A stretch of DNA of 64,000 nucleotides from Cupriavidus necator (GCA_022041995.1 CP074382.1:186001-250000), one strand, 5' to 3'. Counted from the stretch's first letter, positions 45,091-55,718 are shown. The notes: a model not told the origin generated them from the letters alone. A program made the numbers and translations.

Positions 45091-45917
45091 TCGACCGCGA
45101 GCACGCGCTGCCGGTGAGCCGGCAGGTCAAGCTGGTGGGCATCGCCCGGTCCAGCGCGTACTACCAGCCGCAACCGGTCAGCGAGGCAGATCTGAAGCTG
45201 ATGCGCCGCATCGACGAACTGCATCTGGAGCATCCCTTCGCGGGGGCTCGCATGCTGGCTCGCCTGCTGCGCCGGGAAGGCATCCAGGTCGGTCGCCGGC
45301 ACGTGGGCACGCTGATGAAGCGCATGGGCATTGAGGCGCTGTATCGCCGGCCGAACACGAGCCGCAAGCACGCGGCGCACAAGATCTGGCCGTACCTGCT
45401 GCGCGACCGGAAGATCGACCGGGCCAACCAGGTGTGGGCTCTGGACACGACCTACATTCCGATGGCACGGGGCTTTGTGTACCTGACGGCAGTGGTGGAC
45501 TGGGCCAGCCGCCGGGTGCTGGCCTACCGGGTGGCGATCACGCTGGAGAGCTGTCATGCCGTCGAGGCAATCGAGGAGGCCTTTGCCAAGTACGGCGCGC
45601 CGGAGATCGTCAACACCGATCAGGGCAGCCAGTTCACCGCCACGGAGTTCACAGACGCCGTGCTGGACCGCGGCATCCAACTGTCGATGGACGGCAAGGG
45701 CAGTTGGCGCGATAACGTGTTCGTCGAACGCCTTTGGCGCAGCGTCAAATACGAGGAGGTCTACCTGAAAGCCTACGACTCGGTCAGCCATGCGCGCCGC
45801 TCTATCGCTAACTACCTAACCTGGTACAACCAACGACGGCCCCATTCCAGTCTGGCGGACCAGACCCCGGATGAGGCATACTTCGCCACGCTGCCAGCGA
45901 TCAAATCGGCAGCCTGA
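45087..45917 (+). CDS. IS3-family transposase OrfB
   Basis: 276 residues. The HTH_21 region (HPFAGARMLARLLRREGIQV) is followed by the rve core with WALDTTYIPMARGFVYLTAV (first Asp), EIVNTDQGSQFTATEF (second Asp) and DNVFVERLWRSVKYEEVYL (Glu), ending ATLPAIKSAA. No internal defect. Expression depends on the weak orfA start or on its own ATG, which overlaps the orfA stop. Confidence 0.93.
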   Translation: MIDREHALPVSRQVKLVGIARSSAYYQPQPVSEADLKLMRRIDELHLEHPFAGARMLARLLRREGIQVGRRHVGTLMKRMGIEALYRRPNTSRKHAAHKIWPYLLRDRKIDRANQVWALDTTYIPMARGFVYLTAVVDWASRRVLAYRVAITLESCHAVEAIEEAFAKYGAPEIVNTDQGSQFTATEFTDAVLDRGIQLSMDGKGSWRDNVFVERLWRSVKYEEVYLKAYDSVSHARRSIANYLTWYNQRRPHSSLADQTPDEAYFATLPAIKSAA

Positions 45918-45978
45918 TTGCCCCAGCGCTTCCACTTAAAAACTCCGGATCCCTGTCCGAACAACCGGTGCCACCTCT

Positions 45979-47111
45979 GTTCGAAGCCGGTCTGCTCATG
46001 CTGCAACCAGCCTGCGCGGGGTTACGACTCACTCACGGAGCGCCGCTTCGAGTTTATTCCCGTCTGGGGTTTTGCAGTATTCCTGCTCTATACCATGCGG
46101 CGCGTCGACTGTCGTGACTGTGGCGTGAAGGTCGAAGCCCTGCCGTGGGCCAATGGCAAGCACACGCTTACCCGCGCTTACATGATCTTCCTGGCGCAGT
46201 GGGCACGCAAGCTGTCGTGGAAGGAGACGGCACAAAGCTTCCGCACCAGTTGGGAGAAAGTCTTCAACGCAGTGGAGTGGGTGGTGGACTGGGGCCTGGC
46301 CCATCGCGAACTCGGTACGATCCGTGCCTTTGGTGTCGACGAGATCCAGTATGGTCGTGGACACAAGTACCTCACACTGGTCTACCAGATCGAGGCTGGC
46401 TGCACGCGTCTACTATGGGTGGGGCAGGAGCGCACGAAAGAAAGCTTCGCGAAGTTCTTTGCCATGATCGGAGAACAGGTATGCGAGAAGGTTGAGTTCG
46501 TCTGCTCGGATATGTGGAAGCCCTACCTTGAGATGATAGCGCTGCATTGCCCCAATGCGCTGAACATCCTGGACCGCTTCCACATCGTTGCGAAGATGAA
46601 TAAGGCTATCGATGAGGTTCGCGCTGAAGAGTCCCGCCGCATGGTCCGCGACGGATACGAGCCGGTGCTCAAGAAGTCCCGCTGGTGCCTGCTCAAACGT
46701 CCGGAAAACCTGACCGACAAACAGCGACTGCGCATGCGTGACTTGTTGCAGTACAACCTGCGCACCGTACGCGCCTGGCTGCTCAAAGAGGAATTCCAGC
46801 AGCTCTGGGATTACATCTCACCGGACTGGGCCGGAAAATTCCTCGACCAGTGGTGTACGCAGGTGATGCGCTCGCGCATCGAGCCGATGAAGAAGTTCGC
46901 CCGCACCGTGCGTGCCCACCGTGAGCTGATCCTCAACTACTTCCGTGCCCGCAAGCAGTTCTCCAGCGGCGGCGTCGAGGGCCTGAACAACAAGGCCAAA
47001 GTCACCATGAGAAAATCGTACGGATTCCGAACCTTCAGGGCGACGGAAATCGCGCTATATCATGCACTTGGCAATCTTCCTGAGCCTTCGTCAACCCACA
47101 CTTTTTCCTGA
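45979..47111 (+). pseudogene. ISL3-family transposase, N-terminus missing
   Basis: The zinc-finger part begins abruptly at CSKPVCSCCNQPARGYDSLT, right at the IS3 end, so roughly the first 35-45 residues are absent. The rest is complete: RRVDCRDCGVKVEALPW, GVDEIQYGRGHKYLTLVYQI (first Asp), EFVCSDMWKPYLEMI (second Asp), ILDRFHIVAKMNKAIDEVRA and SGGVEGLNNKAKVTMRKSYG (Glu). The stop lies within the terminal repeat. The local open frame from 45918 takes its start from the IS3 tail. Confidence 0.88.
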
Positions 47112-47118
47112 CGAACCT

Positions 47119-47288
47119 AAAATCTTGATGAGGTCACCGCGACGCCCACGAAACAGAAAGATGTGGCCCGAGAAGGAATCACGTCCGAGTGTCGACTGCA
47201 CCAGTGCGGCAAGTCCATACATGCCACGGCGCATATCGGTACCGCCCGCTGCCAGCCATACACGGGTACCGCTGGGTGGAGCAATCAT
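47119..47288 (-). pseudogene. IS66 TnpB, N-terminal part
   Basis: Begins MIAPPSGTRVWLAAGGTDMR and contains GMYGLAALVQ and GHIFLFRGRRGDLIKI, the conserved first half of IS66 Orf2. It is cut by the ISL3 unit at 47118; the rest is at 42744-42929. It overlaps tnpA by ATGA. Confidence 0.9.
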
Positions 47289-47719
47289 GCCGGCATCAGG
47301 CAGCGCAGCACGAGGCGCAACTGAACTGGATCGACCATACCCGTGACACGCACACGGGCACCGTTCAGTTCAATCTCGATGCCCGACGCTGCCAGTACGC
47401 TCTCGCGATGTGGCTCGACCGGCTGTAGTGCCAGCGACGCCGGTACAGTCTTCTCGCCTGTCGGTGCATCAGGCAGCGCAACGGGCGGCAACACCGCCGT
47501 GCCGTGCGGCACCCCGTCAAACAGGCCCGCCCGCAGTTGCCGGCGCCACTTGAACACCATATTAGGATTCAGTCCGTGGGCCTGCGCGAGCTTGGCCACC
47601 GAAATACCCGGCTCGCTCGCCACTACTGCAACTTGCCGTCGGTACTCCGGTGCGCAATTCGGTCGGCCCTTGCGGTTCGATGGTCTCGCATTCCGTGTGT
47701 CCAAAGTAGTCCCCACCAC
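47285..47719 (-). CDS. IS66 TnpA
   Basis: 144 residues. The HTH_8-type helix-turn-helix (EYRRQVAVVASEPGISVAKL, AQAHGLNPNMVFKWRRQL) lies in the N-terminal half. A C-terminal strand region (IEIELNGARVRVTGMVDPVQ, LRLVLRCL) follows, as in IS66 Orf1. It is the first gene of the IS66 operon, overlapping tnpB. It appears intact, but tnpB and tnpC are broken. Confidence 0.93.
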   Translation of the reverse strand: MVGTTLDTRNARPSNRKGRPNCAPEYRRQVAVVASEPGISVAKLAQAHGLNPNMVFKWRRQLRAGLFDGVPHGTAVLPPVALPDAPTGEKTVPASLALQPVEPHRESVLAASGIEIELNGARVRVTGMVDPVQLRLVLRCLMPA

Positions 47720-47745
47720 TTGAAGTAACGGGCATCACTTTGGAC

Positions 47746-48117
47746 ACCGGGACCAGCTCTGTCCATGCGGTCTTCAAATGACGCTTACGCAACCAGATCA
47801 AATCTGTGAAAGAAGATCCAAGAGGACCGGGTCGGCAAGGTAAGTTGCCTGGTAGAACCCGTCCTTGAAGGCAAGTAAAGAGAGCAAGCAGCATCGTGCC
47901 CTCAAAATTCTTTGTGGACACGTGAACACGTTACAGGCACGGTGTCGACGCAGGCAAGCATTGACTGCAGGTTCGAGGGCGGGCCTCGTCAGTCCAGCCG
48001 TAGCGCTGTGACCTGGTGTCCGGGTCATTGGCCGCTTGCCCAACCGCAAGCGCATCACCGACAAGGCATGCGTGAACGCAGATCACCGATGCGTTATCGA
48101 CGTTGCCAAACAGAAGC
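47746..48117. other. Stretch between IS66 and an IS5 element, nothing recognised
   Basis: About 370 bp with overlapping short frames only. The IS5 element that follows split a minus-strand frame reading DKILVDGGIKIFVALVCFCL (49300 back to 48100), which I cannot identify. Confidence 0.4.
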
Positions 48118-48126
48118 ACACCAATG

Positions 48127-49256
48127 GGCGTTGTTGCATAAATCGAGATTGAAAACAGGGGCTCCTCGGTGACGCTGAACTCAGGCTATACGGACGGATT
48201 GCGGGCGAGCGAGCGCGACCATGCGGTTGAGCACGCCCGCACGGATAGCCACTTCGGTGGCCTGCGACCCGATTTCGCGTGCCCACAGACTGTGTCCCGT
48301 CAGCGTCTTGAGGCGGTACATCAGGGTCTCGGCCAGCGAGCGCCGGTGATAGCCGCTGGCGGCTTTCCAATCGCGTCGACTGCTCTTCTCGATGACATCG
48401 ATGGCCTCGTTACGCCAGGCTGCGCCCGGCGTACTTTCGGACCAAGGCTTCGCTCCATCGCGTGGTGGAATCGAGGGCTGTGCACCTCGCGCAGCAATCT
48501 CCGCGTGGCACGGCTTGCTGTCGTAAGCGCCATCACCTCCGATGGTATCGATCGGTGTATCAACCGGGATCTGATCGAGCAGGTCGGCCAACACTTCGCC
48601 ATCGCCAACGTCCTGGTGGGTCATCAGTGCAGCACAGATTTGGCCGGTGTTCGCGTCCATGGCGAGATGGACCTTGCGCCAAGTCCGGCGCTTGGACCAA
48701 CCGTGCTTGCGAACCTTCCACTCGCCTTCGCCGTAAAGCTTCAGCCCAGTGCTGTCGATCACCAGATGCAGCGGCTCGCCGCTACGCGAGGCGGGCAGCA
48801 CGACGTTCAGATTCTGCGCGCGGCGGCTCAATGTCGTGTAGTTCGGCACTGGCAACGTTGGGAAAGCCAGGGTGTGCAAGCTCTGCGCGAAGCCTTGCAG
48901 CGCGCGCAGCGGCAGGTGGAACACCTGCTTGAGACTGAGCAGACCCTGGATCAGCGCATCCGTATAGACGAGCGGGTGGCCACGCTTGGGCGACTGGGCT
49001 TTAGCCGGTGGCACGAGCAAGCTCTCTTCGACCCACATCGTCACGTCTCCTCGGGCTATCAGCCCCTTGTTGTACTGCGCCCAGTTCTTGACGCGGTAGA
49101 CCCCCTTGGGCTCGGCTTGCTGTCGGTTGTCCTTGCGCATCGTCCCGGAAAAAGTCCAAGACACTACGCCGCTTCGTCAGAAGTTAACAGAGCCAGCGCT
49201 CCAGTCGTTGTGCGTAAACGTCAGCCCATCCGACCCCGGATTTATGCAACAACGCC
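48127..49256 (-). mobile_element. IS5-family (IS903-type) element
   Basis: 1130 bp. Perfect 18-bp ends GGCGTTGTTGCATAAATC, flanked by a 9-bp duplication ACACCAATG (48118-48126 and 49257-49265), as expected for IS903-type elements. Confidence 0.96.
48181..49140 (-). CDS. IS903-type transposase (IS5 family), intact
   Basis: 319 residues from ATG 49140 (MRKDNRQQAEPKGVYRVKNW); the frame extends to 49164 but this start matches the family. DDE core: LHLVIDSTGLKLYGEGEWKV (first Asp), DTIGGDGAYDSKPCH (second Asp) and SLAETLMYRLKTLTGHSLWA (Glu). No frameshift. It is a complete element and probably active. Confidence 0.94.
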   Translation of the reverse strand: MRKDNRQQAEPKGVYRVKNWAQYNKGLIARGDVTMWVEESLLVPPAKAQSPKRGHPLVYTDALIQGLLSLKQVFHLPLRALQGFAQSLHTLAFPTLPVPNYTTLSRRAQNLNVVLPASRSGEPLHLVIDSTGLKLYGEGEWKVRKHGWSKRRTWRKVHLAMDANTGQICAALMTHQDVGDGEVLADLLDQIPVDTPIDTIGGDGAYDSKPCHAEIAARGAQPSIPPRDGAKPWSESTPGAAWRNEAIDVIEKSSRRDWKAASGYHRRSLAETLMYRLKTLTGHSLWAREIGSQATEVAIRAGVLNRMVALARPQSVRIA

Positions 49257-49398
49257 ACACCAATGCAACGAATATCTTAATGCCGCCGTCGACCAGTATC
49301 TTGTCGGGCGTCTTCTTTTGCAGCCGCAATGCGCTGGTCGGGCGTCACTGGCCGATAGAGAGACCTGTTACAAGTTGTCCACCACTTGGTAGCCACTT

Positions 49399-50204
49399 TC
49401 AATTTTTGGACACAACCTGCGACTGCGCGTTCGCGCTAACTGTCTTAGCCGGCGCCCCTGCCGCAGTCGAGACCCAGACACTCTTGGTCTCAAGGAACTC
49501 TCGCACAGCTTCGATACCATTCTCACGGCCAAGCCCGGACTGCTTTATCCCACCGAAAGGTAAGTTGAAGCTCATCGCGCGATAGGTGTTGATCCACACT
49601 GTGCCGGCCCTGAGCGCCTTTGACACACGAAGCGCCCTAGAAATATCTGTTGTCCAGACTCCTGCGGCGAGCCCGTAAATAACATCATTGGCGATCCTCA
49701 CTGCGTCGGCTTCGTCATCGAAACCAATGACCGACAGCACAGGGCCGAACACTTCCTCTTGCGCGATGCGCATGTCGTTCGTCACGTCGACAAAAACCGT
49801 GGGCTTCACAAACTGCCCACCAGGGAGATCCCGTACAGGCTCACCCCCTAACACACAGCGAGCACCTTCGGATTTGGCAATGTCGATGTACCGCAACACC
49901 TTTTGATACTGCTCCGGCGTTGCGAGAGGACCAATGCTGTTCTCCCGTGCGTTTGGATCACCGATGCGTGCCAACGCAACCATGCTCACAAGTTGATCGA
50001 CGAAAAGGTCCTTGATGCTGTTCTGCACCAGCAAGCGGGAACCCGCGACGCACGCTTGACCGCTCGCGGCAAAAATCCCGGACATCGCTCCCACTACGGC
50101 CTGAGCGAAATTGCAGTCCTCGAACACAATATTGGGAGACTTACCACCTAATTCCATTGAAACCCGCTTCATCGACCTTGCAGCAGCCGCGTAGACCTTT
50201 GCCC
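49399..50204 (-). pseudogene. Aldehyde dehydrogenase, C-terminal half
   Basis: From 50204 the frame reads VYAAAARSMKRVSMELGGKS with the conserved catalytic Glu region (MELGGKSPN). It continues with the active-site Cys in ASGQACVAGSRLLV, the NAD-site Glu in QEEVFGPVLSVIGF and the oligomerisation end LPFGGIKQSGLGRENGIEAV. It resembles betaine- and hydroxymuconic-semialdehyde-type dehydrogenases. The N-terminus is at 58416-58486 on the same strand. About 225 residues in between (Rossmann fold) are deleted, and 8.2 kb of mobile DNA sits in their place. Confidence 0.88.
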
Positions 50205-51555
50205 ATGCCCTTATACAAAACGCGGCCGGCCTGCGGCTTGAAAAAACCGTTTACGTTCAATGACATAGCAGAGGGGCTTGTTAACTGCGTCGCAAAGGCG
50301 TTTACTAGCGCGTTTTCAGTGGACGCATGAAGGCAAAGTCAGCGGGTTGGGGCCATGAAGAGTTGGAGGGACTGGACTTGGGGGATGCGAGACGCAATGA
50401 ACGTGCGAAGACGCTGGTGACGCGATTTGCTGCGAACCCGACAGCGAGCATTCCTGGCGCGTGCAATGGCTGGGCTGAGACCATGCGCGCTTATCGATTT
50501 CTCGAGAATGAGGAGATCGAGTGGCGCGGGATTCTAGAGCCCCACTGGCAGCGCACGCAGCAGCGCATGGGCGAGCACGAAGTGGTGCTGTGCCTGCAGG
50601 ACTCTACAGAGTTGGATTTCAACGGTCAGGAAATAGAAGGCCTGGGCGAGCTGAACTATGAGGCGCGGCGGGGGATCTACTTGCATCCGACGTATGCGGT
50701 GACGCCCAATCGCGAGCCGCTGGGTGTGCTCGATGCCTGGATGTGGGCTCGGTCCGAGCGAGATGAAGCGGGACGAAGGGCGGGGCCGAAGGAAAGTCTG
50801 CGCTGGATAGAAGGTTACGAGCGGATCGCGGAAATTGCACCGCACTTGCCACATACTCGTCTGGTGTATGTGGCGGACCGGGAGGCCGATATCCTGGCCT
50901 TGATGCGATGCGCTCACGAACTTGGCACACCGGCGGATTGGCTGATTCGTGCCAAACACGACCGCAGTCTTGCTGGCGGCGAGAAGCTCTGGCAAACGGT
51001 AGCCGCTGGGGAGGTGGTAGGCGAGATCCAGTTCACCTTGGCCGCTCGTCCGGGACAGAAGGCACGGCCGGTAATGCAGGAGATCCGTGCGCAGCGCGTG
51101 GACTTGCCGGCTGGTAAGGCTGGCGCGATCGGCGTGACGTGCCTGATGGCCCGGGAGATCGACGCACCCAAAGGTGTGAAGCCGGTAGAGTGGCGGTTGC
51201 TGACCAACCGGCAGGCAACAGAGCTGCCGCAGCTACTTACTTTGATTGACTGGTATCGTACGCGATGGGAGATCGAAATCTTCTTCAACGTGCTCAAGAA
51301 TGGGTGCCGAGTCGAAGCACTGCAACTGTCTGTCGTCGATCGTCTTGAGCGTGCGCTGGCGCTGTTCATGATCGTGGCTTGGCGCATTGCACACTTGATG
51401 CGGATGGGAAGGACCTGTCCGGATCTTGATGCTGCTTTGTTCTTCGATCCAGACGAAATCCGCGGCGCTTACTTGCTGACGAAAAAGCGCGTTCCCGATC
51501 GGCCTCCACGGCTCAATGAGGTACTGCGCTTGATTGCACAACTTGGCGGCTTCTA
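50205..51555 (+). mobile_element. IS50-type IS4 element, 3' truncated by IS5
   Basis: The 5' non-coding region shares TCAATGACATAGC and the following GGGG..TTGT stretch with the intact relative at 62174-63654. The left end is near 50205, where the aldehyde dehydrogenase sequence breaks off. The right part is replaced by IS5 copy 2. Confidence 0.75.
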
Positions 51556-51586
51556 CTTGAGCAGCTGTGAAGCGTTGATAGACTAA
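50327..51586 (+). pseudogene. IS50-type transposase, last ~30 residues lost
   Basis: Starts MKAKSAGWGHEELEGLDLGD. Tn5-transposase-like motifs are LCLQDSTELDFNGQEIEGLG (first Asp), LVYVADREADILALM (second Asp) and WYRTRWEIEIFFNVLKNGCR (YREK-type, Glu). Homology holds to LIAQLGGF; the final YLSSCEALID is read from the IS5 end. The sequence differs clearly from the copies at 14821 and 62298, so these are three separate lineages and not recent duplicates. Confidence 0.88.
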
Positions 51587-52139
51587 GGACGACCAGCGAG
51601 CTACGCCGATGCAACAAATCAGTTTTGCTAGTGCCGAGTATCTGGGAAAGAAGCGCGTTACGCGGCGCGAGAAATTTCTGGGTGAGATGGAGCAGGTGGT
51701 GCCCTGGGCTCGATTGCTGGAGGCACTGGAGCCGTACTACCCCAAGGGCAAACGAGGGCGCCCGCCCATTGGCCTGGAACGCATGCTGCGGCTGTACTTT
51801 GTGCAGCAGTGGTATGGCTTGTCCGACGAGGCCCTTGAAGATGCCGTCAGCGACAGCGCGGCCATCCGCAATTTTGTCGGTGTTGACTTGGGACATGAGG
51901 AAGCGCCGGACGCCACCACGGTGCTCAAGTTTCGCCGCCTGCTCGAGAAGCACAAGCTTACCGCCGTGCTGTTTGAGCAGATCAACGCCCACCTGCGCGA
52001 GCGAGGCCTGATGATGCGCGAGGGCACGATGGTGGACGCCACCATCATCAATGCGCCGACTTCGACAAAGAACCGAGACAAGGCGCGTGACCCTGAAATG
52101 CATCAAACGAAGAAGCGCAATCAGTGGTACCACGGCATG

Positions 52140-52179
52140 AAGGCGCATGTGCGACCTGAAAGGCGCATGTGCGACCTGA
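52140..52179. repeat. 20-bp tandem duplication at the 5' exon/intron joint
   Basis: Two identical 20-bp units (52140-52159, 52160-52179), each beginning AAGGCGCATGTGCGACC. It duplicates the exon end together with the first 12 bases of the intron, creating two candidate 5' splice sites (before 52149 and before 52169). Confidence 0.92.
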
Positions 52180-53261
52180 AAGTCGCATAAGTTTCTGTTT
52201 CACGAGGTAAGGTATGGATGAAACCGGTTGTTCCATCAACCGTTCCCTACCCGGACATGCGGAGCAGGCAACCGCTCGGTGTGAAGCTCCGGGGACAACG
52301 TACCCGCCGGTTTAGCCGGTACTCGGTCCCGCGAGGGACCGTGGAAACTGCCAGCACAGAGGCGGTGAGGGGCTAGGGACGAGCGGTAACGATCAACACA
52401 TGTGAACTTCCGTTAAACGTCGTCATCATTGAACAAGCCAAATGTGCTGACAGGCTTGAGCCAAAAGGCAAGCGGCAAGGCATGGTCTTTATGTGCTGGG
52501 CCATCATGGACAAGACGCCGCCGGCGAATAGGAAGGATCCGACCCGCTCTGAAACTTATGTGGAACAGGGTAAGCCCGTAACGCCGCCTCCCAAGGCAGG
52601 CGAACCGCAAGGAACGCTGTTGGTGTTGCGGGTAGAGGAACACGGAAAAAGCGAAGGCCTTTCTGTAATGGGAAGGATACCGGCTGGAACATTGTCGGAC
52701 GCGAAAGCGGGCAGACTTCCGTGCGGTCATTCATGGCGAGAGAACTTTGACAAATCGTTATACGAGGGAAAGCAGATGACGGCGGCTGGGGCGAAAGCGA
52801 CAGGTGCTGGTGCGCCCTCGCACGCCGAACGGATGTGGGGCCAGGCTGACTGGTTCCGCATCAAGGAGGACGTGAAGCGACTTCAGGTGCGTATCGCCAA
52901 GGCAACAATGGAAGGCCGATGGGGCAAGGTGCAAGCCTTGCAACGTCTGCTGACCCGCTCGCACAGCGGCAAGATGCTGGCCGTGAAGCGGGTGACAGAA
53001 AACCGCGGCAAGAGTACGCCGGGGGTCGACGGCAGGATATGGCGATCCCCAGCGGCTAAATGGAAGGGAATGGAGTCGCTGCAACATCGCGGATATCGAG
53101 CACTGCCGCTGCGACGCATCTATATTCCCAAGAGCAACGGCAAGAAGCGTCCGCTGGGAATTCCCTGTATGCGGTGCCGAGCGATGCAAGCGTTATGGAA
53201 GCTCGCTTTGGAACCAGTCGCAGAGACTCTGGCGGACCACAACTCGTACGGGTTCCGGCCC

Positions 53262-54687
53262 CAATCCACCCAAGATAAGCCGCCAAATAAAATCGCAATT
53301 GGCGCCGAGAACGCTTGACAGGTGACGAGGTTCGAGGGGCCGCCGCCCTGCTTGCGCTGGATGTTTAGCGCAAGCAGGGCGGCGGCCAATAGAGGATCGC
53401 TTCTCGATCTTCGCTTGGCTCTCATGCCCCTGTCCGATTTGTTCGCTGCACTTGCCCAATATCTGCACACCAAGGTCTTTCACGATCTTGCCCGTCATCC
53501 AGAGCATCCGGCCGCCTTCACCCGGCAGCGCAAGCTCACCCTGCCGACACTGATCTCCTTCATGCTCGGCAACTTGCGTATGGGCATGCAAGCCGAGCTC
53601 GATCAATTCTTCGCCACGCTCGCCCGCCAAAACACCTTGCGCCGTTGCGTCAGTGAACAAGCCTTCGCCCAGGCTCGCAGCAAGCTCGGCGGCGATGTCT
53701 TTGCTCACCTCAATGACTGGCTACTTCAGCACGTCTCCAACCATTTGCCACGCTGGCATGGCTTTCGGCTGGTCGCCGCGGACGCTTCACACCTGCGTTT
53801 CGCCATTCGCCACAGCCATCTGCCTCGAGCCGCCAGCCGCGATCAACTTGCCTTCGGCCTGTACCTGCCTGGGGCCCAGATCATGCTCGCCGCCTCATTA
53901 CACAGCGTGTACGAGAACGAACGCCAGATCCTGTTCGAGCATCTGGACCGCCTGCAATCCGACGACTTGCTCTTGCTCGACCGCGGCTACCCCGCCCGCT
54001 GGCTGGTGGCCGTACTCAACCAACGAAACATCCCTTTCTGCATGCGTGCCGACGGCAGCGGCTTTGCTGCCGTACGGCGCTTCGTGCGCTCTGGCCGTGA
54101 CGAGGCCATCGTCACGCTCCCCGCTCCAGCCCGCATTGACGCGCGCGACTACGAGTGTGCGGCTACCCCGCAGACCGTTCGGCTGATCCGGCAGATCTCG
54201 CCAGCCGGCAAGGTGCGCGTGCTCATCACCAATCTGCTCGACATGCACCGCTATCCAGCGGCCACCTTCCGCGACCTTTACCATCAACGCTGGCGCCTCG
54301 AGGAGGCGTACAAACGCCTCAAGCACCGCATGGGACTCGAACATCTGTCCGGCCTCTCGCAGTTGGCTGCCAGGCAGGACTTCGGCGCCAAAATCCTCAG
54401 TGATAACCTGCACGCTCTATGCTGCTTCAGCGCCGTGCAGGAACATGAGATTGACTCGAACTATCGGATCATCCGAACCTACGCCATCACCGCTCTCAAA
54501 CCTGTCCTGCCAGCGGCGCTACTGGGACTGCGCTGGGCCAAGGCTGCGCTGAATGAGACCTTGGCCTTGATCGCAACACGTACCCATCGCGTGCGACCGG
54601 ATCGCGCTAAACCACGTCCGCCTCGCCAGAAACCTCATCGACATGCCGCCTATAAGGCTTGCTGATGTCCTTATCTTGGGTGGATTG
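53262..54687 (+). mobile_element. IS4-family element inside intron 2
   Basis: Perfect 18-bp ends CAATCCACCCAAGATAAG with a 10-bp direct repeat GTTCCGGCCC on both sides (ending 53261 and starting 54688). About 1.43 kb. Confidence 0.94.
53424..54665 (+). CDS. IS4-family transposase inside intron 2, intact
   Basis: 413 residues from ATG 53424 (MPLSDLFAALAQYLHTKVFH); the open frame extends upstream to 53322 but this start fits the family. DDE and YREK residues: FRLVAADASHLRFAI (first Asp), DDLLLLDRGYPARWLVAVLN (second Asp) and LYHQRWRLEEAYKRLKHRMG (Glu and Lys). No frameshift seen. It is a different IS4 subgroup from the elements at 43288, 58856 and 62174. Confidence 0.93.
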   Translation: MPLSDLFAALAQYLHTKVFHDLARHPEHPAAFTRQRKLTLPTLISFMLGNLRMGMQAELDQFFATLARQNTLRRCVSEQAFAQARSKLGGDVFAHLNDWLLQHVSNHLPRWHGFRLVAADASHLRFAIRHSHLPRAASRDQLAFGLYLPGAQIMLAASLHSVYENERQILFEHLDRLQSDDLLLLDRGYPARWLVAVLNQRNIPFCMRADGSGFAAVRRFVRSGRDEAIVTLPAPARIDARDYECAATPQTVRLIRQISPAGKVRVLITNLLDMHRYPAATFRDLYHQRWRLEEAYKRLKHRMGLEHLSGLSQLAARQDFGAKILSDNLHALCCFSAVQEHEIDSNYRIIRTYAITALKPVLPAALLGLRWAKAALNETLALIATRTHRVRPDRAKPRPPRQKPHRHAAYKAC

Positions 54688-55718
54688 GTTCCGGCCCGGG
54701 CGCTCGAGCGCTGACGCCATTGAGTATTGTTTTACCACTCTCGCGAAACGCAAGTCACCGGAGTGGATTCTTGAGGGCGACATTCGTGGCTGCTTCGACA
54801 ACTTCAGCCATGACTGGATTCTCGAGAACATACCGATGGATAAAGCGATCCTGCGTCGATGGCTTCGAGCTGGATTTACCGAGGAGGGAACTCTGTTTGC
54901 GACCGACGCTGGTACCCCACAGGGGGCATCATCTCACCGGTGATCGCAAACATGACGCTAGATGGACTTGAGGCGGCGGTGGAAGCAAGCGTGGCACCGA
55001 CGGAGCGCGCACGCCGAAAGTTCAAGGTAAACGTCAACCGGTATGCTGACGACTTCGTGGTGACCGGAGTATCCAGGGAGGTTCTGGAGCACCAGGTCCT
55101 TCCGGCGATCAAACAGTTCCTGGCTTTGCGGGGACTGGAGCTGTCGGAAGAAAAGACCAAAGTCGTTCATGTCACTGAGGGGTTCGATTTCCTAGGGCAA
55201 AACGTGCGCAAGTACGGTGGCAAGCTGCTCATCAAGCCGGCCAGAAAGAGTGAACAGTCGCTCTTGGCCAAGGTCCGGGAAATCGTCGTGAAGAACTGGA
55301 GCGCCACGCAGGAGAATCTGATCCTGCAACTTAACCCCGTCATCCGGGTTGGGGCATGTATCACCGGCACGCGGTCTCCAAATCACGATTCACAGCGATA
55401 GATGCTCACATCTGGCGCCTCTTATGGAAATGGGCTGTGCGTCGGCACCCCACGAAAGGCATGGGCTGGGTACGGAGGCGCTACTTCCGAACGGAAGGCA
55501 ATCGTACCTGGGTATTTGCCTCGGAGATCCAAGTCAACGGCCAAGTCCAGCGACTCCGGCTCTTCCGGGCTGCGACGATTCCCATCGTTCGGCATGTCAA
55601 GGTACGTGGCATGGCAAACGCCTTCGATCCTCGATGGTCGTCGTACTTCGCGCACCGTCGCGCCGTGGACGTTTCTGATTGATTGCCCGGTTCCCGATAA
55701 GGGGCTGCGGAATGGCTT

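Larger units (their letters stand above)
43230..45978 (+). mobile_element. IS3-family element, carrying an IS4 insertion
   Basis: Ends AGAGGTGGCGCCGG (43230) and, on the other strand, AGAGGTGGCACCGG (from 45978), both followed by TTCGGACAG a few bases on. Without IS4 (43288-44738 plus its 11-bp duplication) it is about 1.29 kb. Confidence 0.88.
42928..47118 (+). mobile_element. ISL3-family unit inside IS66, itself carrying IS3 and IS4 elements
   Basis: Ends AGGCTCGTCGGCGGAATCTG (42928) and, on the other strand, AGGTTCGTCAGGAAAAAGTG (from 47118), both followed by TGGGT. The ISL3 transposase occupies 45979-47111. IS3 (43230-45978) sits against its 5' side without an obvious target duplication. 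The left 300 bp may therefore come from a different ISL3 relative joined by recombination. Confidence 0.75.
41649..47745 (-). mobile_element. IS66-family element, interrupted by an ISL3 unit
   Basis: tnpA (47285-47719), tnpB (split: 47119-47288 and 42744-42929) and tnpC (41649-42704) are in normal order on the minus strand. The 4.2-kb ISL3 unit (42928-47118) sits inside tnpB. Element ends were not located exactly. Confidence 0.85.
52776..55682 (+). pseudogene. Group II intron 2 reverse transcriptase/maturase, split and frameshifted
   Basis: ATG 52776 follows GAGGGA. Readable parts are STPGVDGRIWRSPAAKWKGM, YIPKSNGKKRPLGIPCMRCR and HNSYGFRP, then the IS4 insertion (53262-54687). The sequence resumes at RPGRSSADAIEYCF and gives WILEGDIRGCFDNFSHDWI, the catalytic VNRYADDFVVTG and the maturase/HNH-like end (RRHPTKGMGWVRRRYF, FDPRWSSYFAHR). 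Single-base losses occur in the G-runs near 54920 (TPQG/GIISPV) and 55345 (NPVIRG/WGMYHRH). Three independent defects make it non-functional. Confidence 0.9.

Noticed and set aside
46029-46364. Minus-strand frame in the ISL3 transposase
   Set aside because: Antisense shadow of the ISL3 coding sequence.
48169-49392. 407-codon plus-strand open frame
   Set aside because: It is antisense to the IS903-type transposase and crosses its terminal repeat.
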